From NCBI RefSeq assembly GCF_963676935.1, contig NZ_OY781470.1, forward strand, positions 1,894,680 through 1,958,679: a DNA stretch of 64,000 nucleotides. Reading direction: 5' to 3'. This document shows positions 1 to 8,606 of the stretch, one piece after another (position 1 is the stretch's first letter; the number at the start of each line of letters is the position of its first letter). A program made the translations under genes and the position numbers. The notes under the pieces are model-generated. The model did no database searches, was not told the DNA's origin, and saw only the letters and a list, made by a program, of their open reading frames with translations. The DNA comes from Halarcobacter sp. (GTDB lineage Bacteria; Campylobacterota; Campylobacteria; Campylobacterales; Arcobacteraceae).

Positions 1-454
1 TTTCAACATCTCCTGTTGATTCAATTACTCCTGGTTCAATAATATGTGCACCAATTTTTCTTGATATTCCTCCAATAACTTTTTCTTTTTGAAAATATTC
101 ACATAATATATCTTCATTTTCAACACCATTTTGCAAAGAGATTAAATATGGATAAGATATATTTTTATCAATAATATTACTTAACTTTTTAGCAAGTTCT
201 TTTGTAGAAGTTGATTTTGTAGAAAATATAATTGCATCACTTTCTTGAATTATCTTAGAATCAATTTCATCTAAACTATAAACATCAATCTTTTCATTAA
301 AAGCAAATGTACTGTGTGTTAAGTTCAAACCTCTTTCTTTTAGAACTTTTAAGTGCTCACCTCTTGCAATAAACTTTACACTATTACCTGATAAAATTAA
401 TTTTGCACCATAAAATGCGCCTATTCCACCTGTTCCTAAAATTATTATTTTCAT
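1..454 (-). CDS. panE: 2-dehydropantoate 2-reductase (ketopantoate reductase), 3' part cut off by window edge
   Basis: This is the NADPH-dependent reductase that makes pantoate for pantothenate and CoA synthesis. The reading frame is open from an ATG at 454 down to base 1, giving 151 N-terminal residues, and the stop lies outside the window. The protein starts with a Rossmann nucleotide-binding motif (GTGGIGAFYGAKL, about residues 7-19). It later has LQNGVENE, a typical ApbA/PanE segment, and GGISRKIG. The C-terminal catalytic domain is missing only because of the edge. It is divergent from the gene at 586. PanE-like reductases of unknown substrate exist, so the exact substrate is family-level. 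Confidence 0.85.
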   Translation of the reverse strand, partial: MKIIILGTGGIGAFYGAKLILSGNSVKFIARGEHLKVLKERGLNLTHSTFAFNEKIDVYSLDEIDSKIIQESDAIIFSTKSTSTKELAKKLSNIIDKNISYPYLISLQNGVENEDILCEYFQKEKVIGGISRKIGAHIIEPGVIESTGDVE

Positions 455-526
455 TATTCAACCTTTTAAAAATTAAATTATAAGATTGTAAACTTAGAAA
501 AAAATGAAATGTTTTAGCACTCACTA

Positions 527-556
527 TTGACAACTGCTAATTTTATTTGATATAAT
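527..556 (+). promoter_or_regulatory. Sigma-70-type promoter for the gene at 586
   Basis: A TTGACA hexamer (527-532) and a TATAAT hexamer (551-556) are separated by 18 bp. They stand about 30 bp before the ATG at 586, which has the ribosome binding site AAAGGAAG. A recognisable -35 box is uncommon in this group, where -10 boxes dominate. Confidence 0.6.
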
Positions 557-585
557 TTATAATATTTATAAAAGAAAGGAAGCTT

Positions 586-1143
586 ATGAAAGATTTTAAC
601 AATCCAAAAAATAATGAATCTTTTATAAACTATTATAAAAAAGATTCTATTTACGAAAAATTTTTTCAAAGAAAAAATATCATTGATTTAATTACAAAGT
701 ATGAATTATATTATCAAATATCGTTAGGAAATTTTGTTTTTGAAACTTTACTAGATAATGAAGAAACTGTTAAAAAACTAGAAGAGTTAAAATTGTATGT
801 TAATCCAGAGATTGCAATGTTTAATATATATAAAATTATTGAAGAAAACTTAACAAATAAAGAACTTGATAAACAATTAGAATATTTAATAAAAATTGAT
901 GCTTCTTTGTTAGCTTTAGATGATTTTATTAAAAATGACAAAGATTTACTTGGAGCAAAATATTATGCAAAAATGAAAAAAGAAAATATTTTAAAAGATA
1001 ACTTTTTTAATAAAGTGATGCAATATAACTTCGAAAGTAATTATCAAAGAACATACGAACATTATAATTTGGTAATAAATGATAAATTTATAGAAAACAT
1101 TACTAATCTTATCAATAATCATACAAATAAAGAAGTTATTTAA
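586..1143 (+). CDS. Hypothetical protein, 185 aa, predicted helical
   Basis: I do not recognise this protein. It is Lys/Asn/Glu-rich, shows no signal peptide or membrane span, and appears mostly alpha-helical and cytoplasmic. A good ribosome binding site (AAAGGAAG) precedes the ATG, and a clear promoter lies upstream. It is monocistronic: a 12-bp perfect hairpin overlaps its end, and the next gene (recQ) is convergent. The codon use matches its neighbours, so it is probably a genuine lineage-specific gene. Confidence 0.7.
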   Translation: MKDFNNPKNNESFINYYKKDSIYEKFFQRKNIIDLITKYELYYQISLGNFVFETLLDNEETVKKLEELKLYVNPEIAMFNIYKIIEENLTNKELDKQLEYLIKIDASLLALDDFIKNDKDLLGAKYYAKMKKENILKDNFFNKVMQYNFESNYQRTYEHYNLVINDKFIENITNLINNHTNKEVI

Positions 1144-1153
1144 TAACTTCTTT
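1129..1153. terminator. Bidirectional hairpin terminator
   Basis: AAAGAAGTTATT and its perfect complement AATAACTTCTTT are separated by one base (in practice a short loop). The hairpin covers the last codons of the 586 gene and the stop of the convergent recQ. It probably serves both. Confidence 0.65.
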
Positions 1154-3257
1154 ATAACTCTTTTTCAAGATACTCATATAAATATAAATATTGTCTAAGT
1201 TGTTTTATAGAATCTAATCTCAAACCATCTTCAATCCAAAATCTAATATTATCAGGAAGAGCATATGGTTTTAATAACTCTTTCTTTTTTTCATATGATA
1301 TTTTTTTATGTTCACTTAAAAGTGAAATATGTGATAAAACAGAAGAAATATTTAAATTTCTAATATGTGAAACCTCTTCTATACTTTTATTTTTACAGAT
1401 TAAATCGTAAGTTTCTAGATATGTTTTTGTAAGCTTTTTAAGTGGAGTTCTATTCTCTAGCTCTTCTTCAAACTCCTCTTTTATACTCTTTGAAAGTTCT
1501 AAAAAAGCCTCTCCATATTTTTCATACTTTACAAGCCCTACTCCATTTATATCCAACATTTGCTCTTTTGTAACTGGTAGTTTAATGGTAAACTCTTTTA
1601 ATGTTTTATCTCCAAATATAACATAAGCGGGAACTTCATACTCTAAAGCCATCTCTTTTCTAAGAGTTCTAAATTTTTCATATAATTGTTCATCAAAACT
1701 CAACTCTTCTACTTGCTCTTCAATTTTTTGTGCAATACCTAATTTATCAGAATCAATAAGCAGTTTTTCTTGACCTTTTAAGATTTTAAACCCAAGATTT
1801 GTTATCTTTAAAGCCCTGAAATCACCTAAAACTAAAGCTTGTATATCTATAAGTTTATCAGCAATAGCTACCCACTCATTTTTACTTTTTTCAACACCTA
1901 AACCATAAACACTAAGTTTATCATGACCAAATTCTAAAAGCTTTTTGTTTTTTGAACCCCTTAAAATATCAATTATATGATTTAAGCCAAACCTTTGTTC
2001 ACTTCTATAAATACTTGATAAAAGTTTTTGGGCATCAACACTTACATCAACTTGTTCAACTTCACCTTTTGTACAATTATCACACAAAGTTTTACAATCT
2101 TCAATCTCATCTTCAAAATAAGCAGCAATAAGCTTATGCCTACAATTATTACTAACACAATATCGATACATCTTCTCAAGTTTTTCAAGTCCAACTTGCT
2201 TATATGAATTATCTATTGAATCCTCAATTTGAATTTTTCTTTTTACCTCATCAGCTTTTGAATATAAAAGATATACATAAGACATCTCTCCATCTCGCCC
2301 TGCTCTTCCTATTTCTTGATAATAGTTTTCTAAAGTTTTAGGTAAAGAAGTGTGTATTACGAATCTTATATTTGATTTATCAATTCCCATACCAAATGCA
2401 ATAGTTGCAACTACAATATCAATTTTTTCATATACAAAATCATTAAAAACACTATTTTTTATTTCATTACTTAATCCTGCATGATAAGGTTTTGCGCTAA
2501 AACCATTTTGTGATAAAAATTGTGCTGTGGATTCTGCTTCTTTTCTAGTAAAGGTATAAATTATTCCACATAATCCTTTATGTGATTTTAAGAAGTTTAA
2601 TATTTGATTTTTACCATTTGAGATTCTTGGTTCTACTTTTATATCAAGATTATCTCTTACTGTTTTTGCCCTAAAATGCATGGGATTATTAAGATGTAAA
2701 CTTTGAGCAATATCATCTTCAACTTTTTTTGTGGCAGTTGCCGTAAATGCAGCAATTGGTGTATTCGGGAAAAATCTTTTTAATCTATCAAGATTTCTAT
2801 ATTCTGCTCTAAACTCATGTCCCCAACCACTAACACAATGGGCTTCATCAATTACAAAATAATTTATATCTATTCTTTGTAAAACTCCAACAAACTCATT
2901 TGAAGTAAACCTTTCAGGGGCTACATACAAAAACTTTAATTGTTTATTTAAAATCTTTTGTAGTGTAAAGTTGTTTTCATCTTGGGAAGATAAAGAGCTA
3001 ATCATTCCTGCACTAATATTTAAGTCATTTAAAGCTTTTACTTGATCTTGCATTAGTGCAATAAGTGGAGAGATTACAACTGTTAATCCATCTAAAAGTA
3101 GTGATGGCAACTGATAACATAAAGATTTCCCACCACCAGTTGGAAGGATAGTTAATACATCTTTTTTATCTAAAATTGCGTCTACAACTGATTCTTGGAA
3201 ACTTCTAAAGTTATCATGTCCAAAAACCTCTTTTAATATTTTATATTTATTATTCAT
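1152..3257 (-). CDS. recQ: RecQ-family ATP-dependent DNA helicase
   Basis: This is a 3'-5' DNA helicase for recombination and repair. Domain order in its 701 residues is: superfamily 2 helicase core with the Walker A loop PTGGGKS (39-45) and the DEAH box (137-140) followed by CVSGWGHEFR; motif VI QEIGRAGRDG (314-323); RecQ zinc-binding cysteines (about 372-395); a winged-helix RQC region; an HRDC domain (about 515-595); and a C-terminal helix-turn-helix extension (about 610-690), as found in longer bacterial RecQ proteins. It is longer than E. coli RecQ because of that tail. It lies upstream of, and convergent with, the 586 gene. A small membrane-protein gene is 14 bp upstream on the same strand. 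Confidence 0.93.
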   Translation of the reverse strand: MNNKYKILKEVFGHDNFRSFQESVVDAILDKKDVLTILPTGGGKSLCYQLPSLLLDGLTVVISPLIALMQDQVKALNDLNISAGMISSLSSQDENNFTLQKILNKQLKFLYVAPERFTSNEFVGVLQRIDINYFVIDEAHCVSGWGHEFRAEYRNLDRLKRFFPNTPIAAFTATATKKVEDDIAQSLHLNNPMHFRAKTVRDNLDIKVEPRISNGKNQILNFLKSHKGLCGIIYTFTRKEAESTAQFLSQNGFSAKPYHAGLSNEIKNSVFNDFVYEKIDIVVATIAFGMGIDKSNIRFVIHTSLPKTLENYYQEIGRAGRDGEMSYVYLLYSKADEVKRKIQIEDSIDNSYKQVGLEKLEKMYRYCVSNNCRHKLIAAYFEDEIEDCKTLCDNCTKGEVEQVDVSVDAQKLLSSIYRSEQRFGLNHIIDILRGSKNKKLLEFGHDKLSVYGLGVEKSKNEWVAIADKLIDIQALVLGDFRALKITNLGFKILKGQEKLLIDSDKLGIAQKIEEQVEELSFDEQLYEKFRTLRKEMALEYEVPAYVIFGDKTLKEFTIKLPVTKEQMLDINGVGLVKYEKYGEAFLELSKSIKEEFEEELENRTPLKKLTKTYLETYDLICKNKSIEEVSHIRNLNISSVLSHISLLSEHKKISYEKKKELLKPYALPDNIRFWIEDGLRLDSIKQLRQYLYLYEYLEKEL

Positions 3258-3271
3258 TTAAGATAATATCA

Positions 3272-3529
3272 TTATTGTGCTAAAGTAGCTTTTATATATA
3301 AAATTGCTGCAAAGCCAAGAAATAGAACTCCAAGTAAAATTAAATTTTTAGATTGTTCTTTTCTTACAATAGCTTTTTCTACTTCAAAAACTGCTACAGA
3401 TTTTAAAGCACCATTTTCTATAAACTCTAAAAACTTATAACCTTTTTTTTCATATTTTGCTTTTACTTTTTCTAAATCTTTTTCTCTTTGTTCTTTAGAA
3501 AACCCACCAACAACAATAGTTTTTTTCAT
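3272..3529 (-). CDS. Small hypothetical protein with C-terminal membrane anchor, 85 aa
   Basis: The family is not recognised. The first roughly 60 residues are highly charged (many Lys and Glu) and probably cytoplasmic. Residues about 63-80 form one hydrophobic segment (LILLGVLFLGFAAILYI), so it looks tail-anchored. It ends 14 bp before the recQ start and is probably co-transcribed with it. The ATG at 3529 is preceded by an AAAGGAT-type ribosome binding site. Confidence 0.65.
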   Translation of the reverse strand: MKKTIVVGGFSKEQREKDLEKVKAKYEKKGYKFLEFIENGALKSVAVFEVEKAIVRKEQSKNLILLGVLFLGFAAILYIKATLAQ

Positions 3530-3583
3530 ATAAATCCTTTAATGATTTATTTTAACATAGTATATTTAGAAGAAAAATTAATT

Positions 3584-4237
3584 TTAGTCTTGTCTAGAAA
3601 CTTTCTTTTCTAAATATTTAGAAAAAATTGCAATAGTATAAGTCATAACAAAATAAAAAACTCCAAGAGTTAAATATATTTCAAAAGGTTCATAAGTTCG
3701 CACATATATAAGTTGCCCTGCCCTTGTTAATTCAGTTATTGATAGAACAGAAACTAAAGAACTATCTTTTAAAATTGAAGCATAAGTATTTGTAAGTGGA
3801 GGTAAAACTATTTTAAAAGCTTGGGGATAAATAATATGGATAAACATTTGTATTTTATTTAATCCTAAAGAATCAGCAGCTTCGTATTGTCCTTTTGGTA
3901 TTGCTTGAATTCCAGCTCTTACAATCTCTGCCATATATGCACCAAAATTTAAAGACAAGCCTATTATTGCAGCTTGATGACTTGACATTACAATACCTAT
4001 TTGTGGCAAACCATAATATATAAAAAAAAGTTGAATAAGAAGTGGTGTACCTCTAAAAATCTCAATATATGTTCCTATTAGAGAATTTATAAACCAACTA
4101 TTTTTTAAACTTCTAAATGTACCAATTATTACACCAATAAATAGTGCAATAAGAAATGATATAAAAGATAGATAAATAGTAAGCCATGAGGCTTCTAAAA
4201 GAAACCCCAAGTTATCAAATACAGCACTAAAATTCAC
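3584..4237 (-). CDS. Polar amino acid-type ABC transporter permease (HisM/GlnP family)
   Basis: This is an inner-membrane permease of a type I importer, 217 aa, with about five membrane segments. The family hallmark is seen in EIFRGTPLLIQLFF (about 58-71). The EAA loop that docks the ATPase is EAADSLGLNKIQMF (about 119-132). It starts directly after the binding-protein gene. No ATPase gene is adjacent, so the ATP subunit must be encoded elsewhere or shared. The substrate is not readable from sequence; amino acids, cystine or a thiol compound are possible. Confidence 0.88.
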   Translation of the reverse strand: MNFSAVFDNLGFLLEASWLTIYLSFISFLIALFIGVIIGTFRSLKNSWFINSLIGTYIEIFRGTPLLIQLFFIYYGLPQIGIVMSSHQAAIIGLSLNFGAYMAEIVRAGIQAIPKGQYEAADSLGLNKIQMFIHIIYPQAFKIVLPPLTNTYASILKDSSLVSVLSITELTRAGQLIYVRTYEPFEIYLTLGVFYFVMTYTIAIFSKYLEKKVSRQD

Positions 4238-4963
4238 TTATTTTACTGCCAGCCATTTGTTAATTAATTTATCGTAAGTACCGTTATCTTTTAAAGTTTT
4301 TAAAGCTTCATTAACTTGTTTTGTTAAATCATCTTTCCCTTTTTTCATAACAACTACTAATTGGGCAGGGGCAAGTTTATCAACAATTTTATACTCTTTA
4401 TTAAACTCTTTTTGATTTAAAGCATATGCATATCCAACAACAACAGCATCAATACGATTGTGTTTTAAATCTAAAAATGCTTCTGGATTATAGTTGTATC
4501 GTGCAACTTTTCCAAGTCCTGTAAGTTTATCAACAACTTGTTCACTACCACTTCCAAGTTGAACACCAACAGTTTTATTAGCTAGATCTTTTTGTGAATT
4601 AATTTTATTATTCTCTTTTTTTACAACTAAAACATCATTTAGTAAATAATAAGTATCAGATAGGTTAACATTGTTTTGACCAGCTTCTTGTCTACTCATA
4701 GCACTTAAAATCATATCATAGTTGTTGTTTTTCAATCCACCAAGTAGCGCTTGCCATTCTGCATCTTTTATCTCAACTTTTTTACCAATGATTTTACCAA
4801 TTTCATTTGCTAAATCAATATCAAACCCAACAATATCTCCACTTTTTTCATCCCTTGATTCAAATGGTGGATATGCTGCACATAAACCAACAGTAATAAC
4901 ATCTTGTTGTGCATTTGCAAAAATACCAAATGTCAACAATAATCCTGCAAAAAATTTTTTCAT
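4238..4963 (-). CDS. ABC transporter substrate-binding protein (solute-binding family 3)
   Basis: This is a periplasmic ligand receptor of 241 aa for the permease encoded next. A signal peptide (MKKFFAGLLLTFGIFANA) is followed by a type 3 binding fold. Diagnostic segments are VGLCAAYPPFESRD (about 26-39), the family signature GFDIDLANEIGK (about 47-58), and NKTVGVQLGSGSEQ near residue 130. Its ATG overlaps the stop of the upstream desulfidase-like gene by 4 nt (ATGA), so the two are translationally coupled. The AAAGGA ribosome binding site lies inside the upstream gene. The substrate is unknown; the coupling hints at a sulfur compound. Confidence 0.88.
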   Translation of the reverse strand: MKKFFAGLLLTFGIFANAQQDVITVGLCAAYPPFESRDEKSGDIVGFDIDLANEIGKIIGKKVEIKDAEWQALLGGLKNNNYDMILSAMSRQEAGQNNVNLSDTYYLLNDVLVVKKENNKINSQKDLANKTVGVQLGSGSEQVVDKLTGLGKVARYNYNPEAFLDLKHNRIDAVVVGYAYALNQKEFNKEYKIVDKLAPAQLVVVMKKGKDDLTKQVNEALKTLKDNGTYDKLINKWLAVK

Positions 4964-5511
4964 AAAAGTTCCTTTAGTATAGCCTCTACTGAAGCTGTTG
5001 GATTTTCTTCATTAAGAGCAAAAAATGATATCTCTAAATTATTCTTTTTAAGTAATTCAAAAAATACTTCCATAAAAACACCTGCTTCATTAACCATTTG
5101 TAAAGAGTTTAAATTTTTTTCTAAATCAAAAGATTTATCAATCTCCCCTTTCCAATTTGCTCTACAAGTTTTTTTAATACCACAATTTGGGCTTCCATCT
5201 ATACCAATACAAGCTTTTATCTCATAACCATTATTTTTATAATCAATTATCTGATTTATAATAGGAAGTAGCATTTTTTTGTATTGTTCTTTGTAGATTG
5301 GTGCTTCATATTGTTCTTTTACCATTCCCCATCGGTTAACTCCACAAGTTAACATCTCAGGACAAGGCAATTGCAAAATTCCGTAACCTTTGTCACATAA
5401 TGGAGTAATAAGTTCTGCAAAACACCCTTTGTAGTTTGCTAAAGCATAAACTTTTGCATTAGAATTAAGTATACAATGACTTAAAAGTATAATTTTTTTG
5501 CTTCGATTCAT
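4960..5511 (-). CDS. TudS-related putative desulfidase (DUF523-like)
   Basis: The 183-residue protein resembles the DUF523/TudS group, in which a cysteine-bound [4Fe-4S] cluster removes sulfur from thiolated substrates such as 2-thiouracil. Visible cysteines are C13 (in LLSHCILN), C30, C39, C50 and C56 (QLPCPEMLTC), and a later group in GIDGSPNCGIKKTCR. The N-terminal SHCILN and the LPCPEM segment are the best family markers. No signal peptide, so it is cytoplasmic. It is the first gene of a three-gene unit with an ABC importer, overlapping the binding protein by 4 nt. The inference is that the importer supplies its substrate; the true substrate is not known. Confidence 0.7.
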   Translation of the reverse strand: MNRSKKIILLSHCILNSNAKVYALANYKGCFAELITPLCDKGYGILQLPCPEMLTCGVNRWGMVKEQYEAPIYKEQYKKMLLPIINQIIDYKNNGYEIKACIGIDGSPNCGIKKTCRANWKGEIDKSFDLEKNLNSLQMVNEAGVFMEVFFELLKKNNLEISFFALNEENPTASVEAILKELL

Positions 5512-5571
5512 GAAAACCTCAAATATAAGTTTTCCTAAAAAGCAATAAATGACAAGAAAGGCTATTTTGTC

Positions 5572-5588
5572 GTTCCAAACCTTGGAAC
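5572..5588. promoter_or_regulatory. GTTCCAA-ACC-TTGGAAC palindrome upstream of the desulfidase/ABC unit
   Basis: A perfect 7-bp inverted repeat with a 3-bp spacer lies 61 bp upstream of the desulfidase start. It is in the only untranscribed gap between this unit and the SemiSWEET gene. GC-containing symmetry in otherwise AT-rich DNA suggests a regulator binding site. A weak terminator for the SemiSWEET-side operon is the alternative, but no T-run follows it. Confidence 0.45.
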
Positions 5589-5661
5589 TTGCTTAATTTT
5601 AGAATGTAAAATTTTAGTTATTTTTTTCTTAATATTTTATAAAATGGTAAAAATTTATTTA

Positions 5662-5913
5662 CTATTTTATATTCTTAAATATTTTAACAAGTATATAACA
5701 AGCTAATAAAAATGTAATTATATTTGCAATTATTAAAGGATAACTATTTAAAATCAAACCATAAATAATCCAACAAAATACACCAATTGTAAACATAAGA
5801 AATGTTAATAAAGACAAATCAGAAGTATGATTTGTCTTATACACTTTTATAACTTGTGGGATAAAAGCAGTTGTAGTAAGTATTGCAGCAATAAAACCTA
5901 AAATCTCTGTCAT
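5662..5913 (-). CDS. SemiSWEET-type sugar transporter (PQ-loop/MtN3 half protein)
   Basis: The protein has 83 aa and three predicted membrane helices, the size of bacterial SemiSWEET proteins that dimerise to move sugars down a gradient. The PQ motif is visible in TTAFIPQVIKVYKT (about 14-27), and there is a second conserved region at WIIYGLILNS. The ATG overlaps the stop of the inositol-monophosphatase-family gene by 4 nt, so both are one transcriptional unit. Its position at the end of a sugar-uptake cluster fits a role in export or equilibration of a dephosphorylated sugar or polyol. Confidence 0.85.
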   Translation of the reverse strand: MTEILGFIAAILTTTAFIPQVIKVYKTNHTSDLSLLTFLMFTIGVFCWIIYGLILNSYPLIIANIITFLLACYILVKIFKNIK

Positions 5914-6686
5914 ATATCTTTTAACTCTTTATATAATAAACTATCTATTTTACCATTGGTCGCAACTATACATTTGTCTTCAAACATATTATATTCTTCC
6001 CCTAAAGAGTTAAATATACATCCACCAGCTTCTTTTAATATAATAATACCAGCTGCCACATCCCAAGGGTTTGTGTTTATTTCATAATAAGCATCAAATA
6101 CTCCTTTTGCTACCATACAAATATCTAAAGAAGCACTACCTAATCTCCTAATATCTTGACACTTAGGTAAAATTTTTTCTAAAGCTTTTAAAACAAAATC
6201 TAAATCTTCTTTATTCTCTACACTTGTATAAGGAAAACCCGTGGCTATTAAAGATAACTGTAAATCTTCCTCTTGACTAACTTTTATTCTCTTTCCATTA
6301 CAATATGCACCTTTATCTACTTGGGCACTGTATAGTTCATCTAAAATTGGATTATAAACAACAGCTAAGTATGGTTTTTTATTTTTATAAATTCCGACAC
6401 TAATTGCACAATGGGGAACTTTATTTACAAAGTTTGTTGTTCCATCAATAGGGTCAATAATAATTGAATTATAAAATGTCTCATAATTATTTTTTGATTC
6501 CTCTGCAATAACATCAAACCCTTCAAAACTTTGTGTTAATTTCTCTATTAATAGATTTTCTACTGCAACATCATAGTTTGTTACTAAATCTTTTGCACCT
6601 TTAAACTCTATTTTTTTATTATTATAATAGCCTTCTTTAAAAAGCTCACCTGCTTCTAAAACAATATTTTTTAATATTTCTAACAA
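5910..6686 (-). CDS. Inositol monophosphatase family protein
   Basis: This is a Mg2+-dependent sugar or polyol phosphatase, 258 aa. The metal site is seen as AEESKN (about 61) and IDPIDGTTNFV (about 77-87). The second family signature is NPWDVAAGIIILKEAGG (about 202-218). The start codon is TTG at 6686. It is supported by a strong ribosome binding site (AAGGAG) 6 nt upstream and by the absence of any nearby in-frame ATG. It overlaps the SemiSWEET gene by 4 nt and follows the hydrolase gene by 91 bp. Context suggests dephosphorylation of an imported or processed sugar phosphate; a general SuhB-like role is also possible. Confidence 0.9.
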   Translation of the reverse strand: MLEILKNIVLEAGELFKEGYYNNKKIEFKGAKDLVTNYDVAVENLLIEKLTQSFEGFDVIAEESKNNYETFYNSIIIDPIDGTTNFVNKVPHCAISVGIYKNKKPYLAVVYNPILDELYSAQVDKGAYCNGKRIKVSQEEDLQLSLIATGFPYTSVENKEDLDFVLKALEKILPKCQDIRRLGSASLDICMVAKGVFDAYYEINTNPWDVAAGIIILKEAGGCIFNSLGEEYNMFEDKCIVATNGKIDSLLYKELKDI

Positions 6687-6777
6687 AATAACTCCTTGGT
6701 AGCTATAATCTATGTGATATTTTAATTCTACTCATAGTATGAAGTTTTATAATTTATATATAAACCTATTTAATTTT

Positions 6778-7509
6778 CTATAACAAAATCAATTGAGAAG
6801 GTTCTAAAACACTAAGATTAGGAACCTCTAAACATTTTCTTTTTATCTCTTCCCTTGCATCATCTTGGATATGGTAAAGATAAAACAAAGTATTTTTATT
6901 ATTTAAAGATATCTCTTTTGATATCTCAAAATTACTATGTCCTTTTTGTGCAGGAATATCTAAATTTTGACACTCTAGTAAAGCACAAGTAGTATTAGAT
7001 AACATCTTAGTATTATCTCCTTTTAAGACACCATCTCCTGTCATAAAAAAACTATTTATTCCATCAGATAAATATATACCTCTATTGGGTACAGAATGTA
7101 CCGTTTTAACCATTTTATAAGTAAATAGATCTAAAGAGCCTTCATCTTGGGCTTCAATTAATTCAACAAAACTATTTTTTGTTTGTTTTTTTGGCCAAAA
7201 TCCAAAATCTATTAAATCTTTTAATACTTTGTGATTATCTTTATGACTTAAAATCTTCAAGCTTTTTTTTCGATTTAAAGTATCCATTCTATTTATCAAC
7301 ATACTAAGCCCTAAAACATGGTCAGGATGAGTATGCGTTAAATATATTGCATCAATATCTGCCCAATCTTCAATACTCTTCCACAAAGAAAAAGGTACAG
7401 TTGGTCCACAATCAATTAATATTTTATAATCTGATGATTCAACCAATACAGAAGAGTTAATATTTTCTTTTGAATAGGCATCTCCTACTCCAAGTACTTT
7501 TATTTTCAT
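6778..7509 (-). CDS. Metallo-beta-lactamase-fold hydrolase, PhnP/RNase Z-like
   Basis: The zinc-binding motif is THTHPDH (about 58-64 of the 243-residue form). Further histidines and an aspartate lie in KTVHSVPN, TGDG and LYHIQDD. It resembles the RNase Z/PhnP branch that hydrolyses phosphodiesters, often cyclic ones. I place the start at 7509, not at an upstream in-frame ATG (7527), because AAGGAT lies 7 nt before it and the upstream start would overlap the ATPase gene. It directly follows the ABC ATPase gene and precedes the phosphatase-family gene. A phosphodiesterase then phosphatase order suggests breakdown of an imported phosphodiester; this is inference. Confidence 0.78.
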   Translation of the reverse strand: MKIKVLGVGDAYSKENINSSVLVESSDYKILIDCGPTVPFSLWKSIEDWADIDAIYLTHTHPDHVLGLSMLINRMDTLNRKKSLKILSHKDNHKVLKDLIDFGFWPKKQTKNSFVELIEAQDEGSLDLFTYKMVKTVHSVPNRGIYLSDGINSFFMTGDGVLKGDNTKMLSNTTCALLECQNLDIPAQKGHSNFEISKEISLNNKNTLFYLYHIQDDAREEIKRKCLEVPNLSVLEPSQLILL

Positions 7510-7510
7510 T

Positions 7511-8602
7511 TTAAATCCTTTTTTCAAAAGCTATTTCTTCATTTGTAAAAAGATGACACTTATCCTCTTTTATCTTTATTCCAACTGTTGATGAATCCTC
7601 ATTAAAATAAGTACCTTGAATATTTAAAACTATAGATTGTGATTGATACTTTGAATAAATCAAAGTTGAACTACCCAAATGCTCAATTGTTTCAATATCT
7701 ACATACATATTTGCATCATCATTTGACAATTCAATATCTTCAGGTCTTATACCTAAAGTTACCTCATCTGACTTTTCTGAGTTTTCAGGTAAAACATGTG
7801 GTAAGGTAAACTCTTTTTTACAAGGCAAAGAGATTGTTGTATTTTGATTAGTTGAAGCTATTAACTTAACTTTTATAAAATTCATTTTAGGTGAGCCAAT
7901 AAATCCTGCTACAAAAATATTTGCAGGAGAATGATATAATTCAAGAGGAGTTCCCACTTGCTCAATCTTACCATCTCTTAAAACTACAATTCTATCCGCC
8001 ATAGTCATAGCTTCAACTTGATCATGAGTTACATATATCATTGTATTTTTTAATTGTTTATGCAACTGAGTTATTTGTAATCTCATTTCAACTCTTAATT
8101 TTGCATCAAGATTTGATAAAGGTTCATCAAATAAAAAAAGTTTTGGGTTTCTAACTATTGCTCTACCAATAGCAACTCTTTGCCTTTGACCGCCTGAAAG
8201 TTCTGCTGGTTTTCTATCTAAAAGGTTTTCCAATTGTAAAATCTTTGCAGCCAAACTAATTTTCTTTTTTATTTCATTTTTAGGCATCCCACTCATTTTT
8301 AAACTAAATCCCATATTTTTTTCAACACTCATATGTGGATATAAAGCATAAGATTGAAATACCATAGCAATCTCTCTTTTCCCAGGATTTTCAAAAGTAA
8401 TATTTTTATCATCAAGAAAAATATCCCCTGATGTAACAGATTCCAATCCTGCAATCATTCTTAATATTGTAGATTTTCCACAACCTGAAGGACCAACAAA
8501 AACTAAAAATTCACCATCATTTATCTCTAAATTAAAATCATCAACAACTGTTGTCTCATCATTATATTTTTTATATATATTTTTAAATTTTAAACTATTC
8601 AT
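7511..8602 (-). CDS. Carbohydrate ABC transporter ATPase (MalK/UgpC type)
   Basis: This is the cytoplasmic ATPase subunit of the sugar importer, 363 aa. It has Walker A GPSGCGKST (about 38-46), the Q-loop in VFQSYALYPHM, signature LSGGQRQR (about 135-142), Walker B LFLFDEPLSNLD, and the switch histidine in THDQ. A C-terminal OB/TOBE regulatory domain (about 240-363) includes GIRPEDIEL, typical of MalK, UgpC and MsmK. It sits 4 bp after the second permease and 1 bp before the metallo-hydrolase start. The substrate class is sugar or glycerophosphodiester; the exact ligand is not readable. Confidence 0.93.
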   Translation of the reverse strand: MNSLKFKNIYKKYNDETTVVDDFNLEINDGEFLVFVGPSGCGKSTILRMIAGLESVTSGDIFLDDKNITFENPGKREIAMVFQSYALYPHMSVEKNMGFSLKMSGMPKNEIKKKISLAAKILQLENLLDRKPAELSGGQRQRVAIGRAIVRNPKLFLFDEPLSNLDAKLRVEMRLQITQLHKQLKNTMIYVTHDQVEAMTMADRIVVLRDGKIEQVGTPLELYHSPANIFVAGFIGSPKMNFIKVKLIASTNQNTTISLPCKKEFTLPHVLPENSEKSDEVTLGIRPEDIELSNDDANMYVDIETIEHLGSSTLIYSKYQSQSIVLNIQGTYFNEDSSTVGIKIKEDKCHLFTNEEIAFEKRI

Positions 8603-8606
8603 TTAT

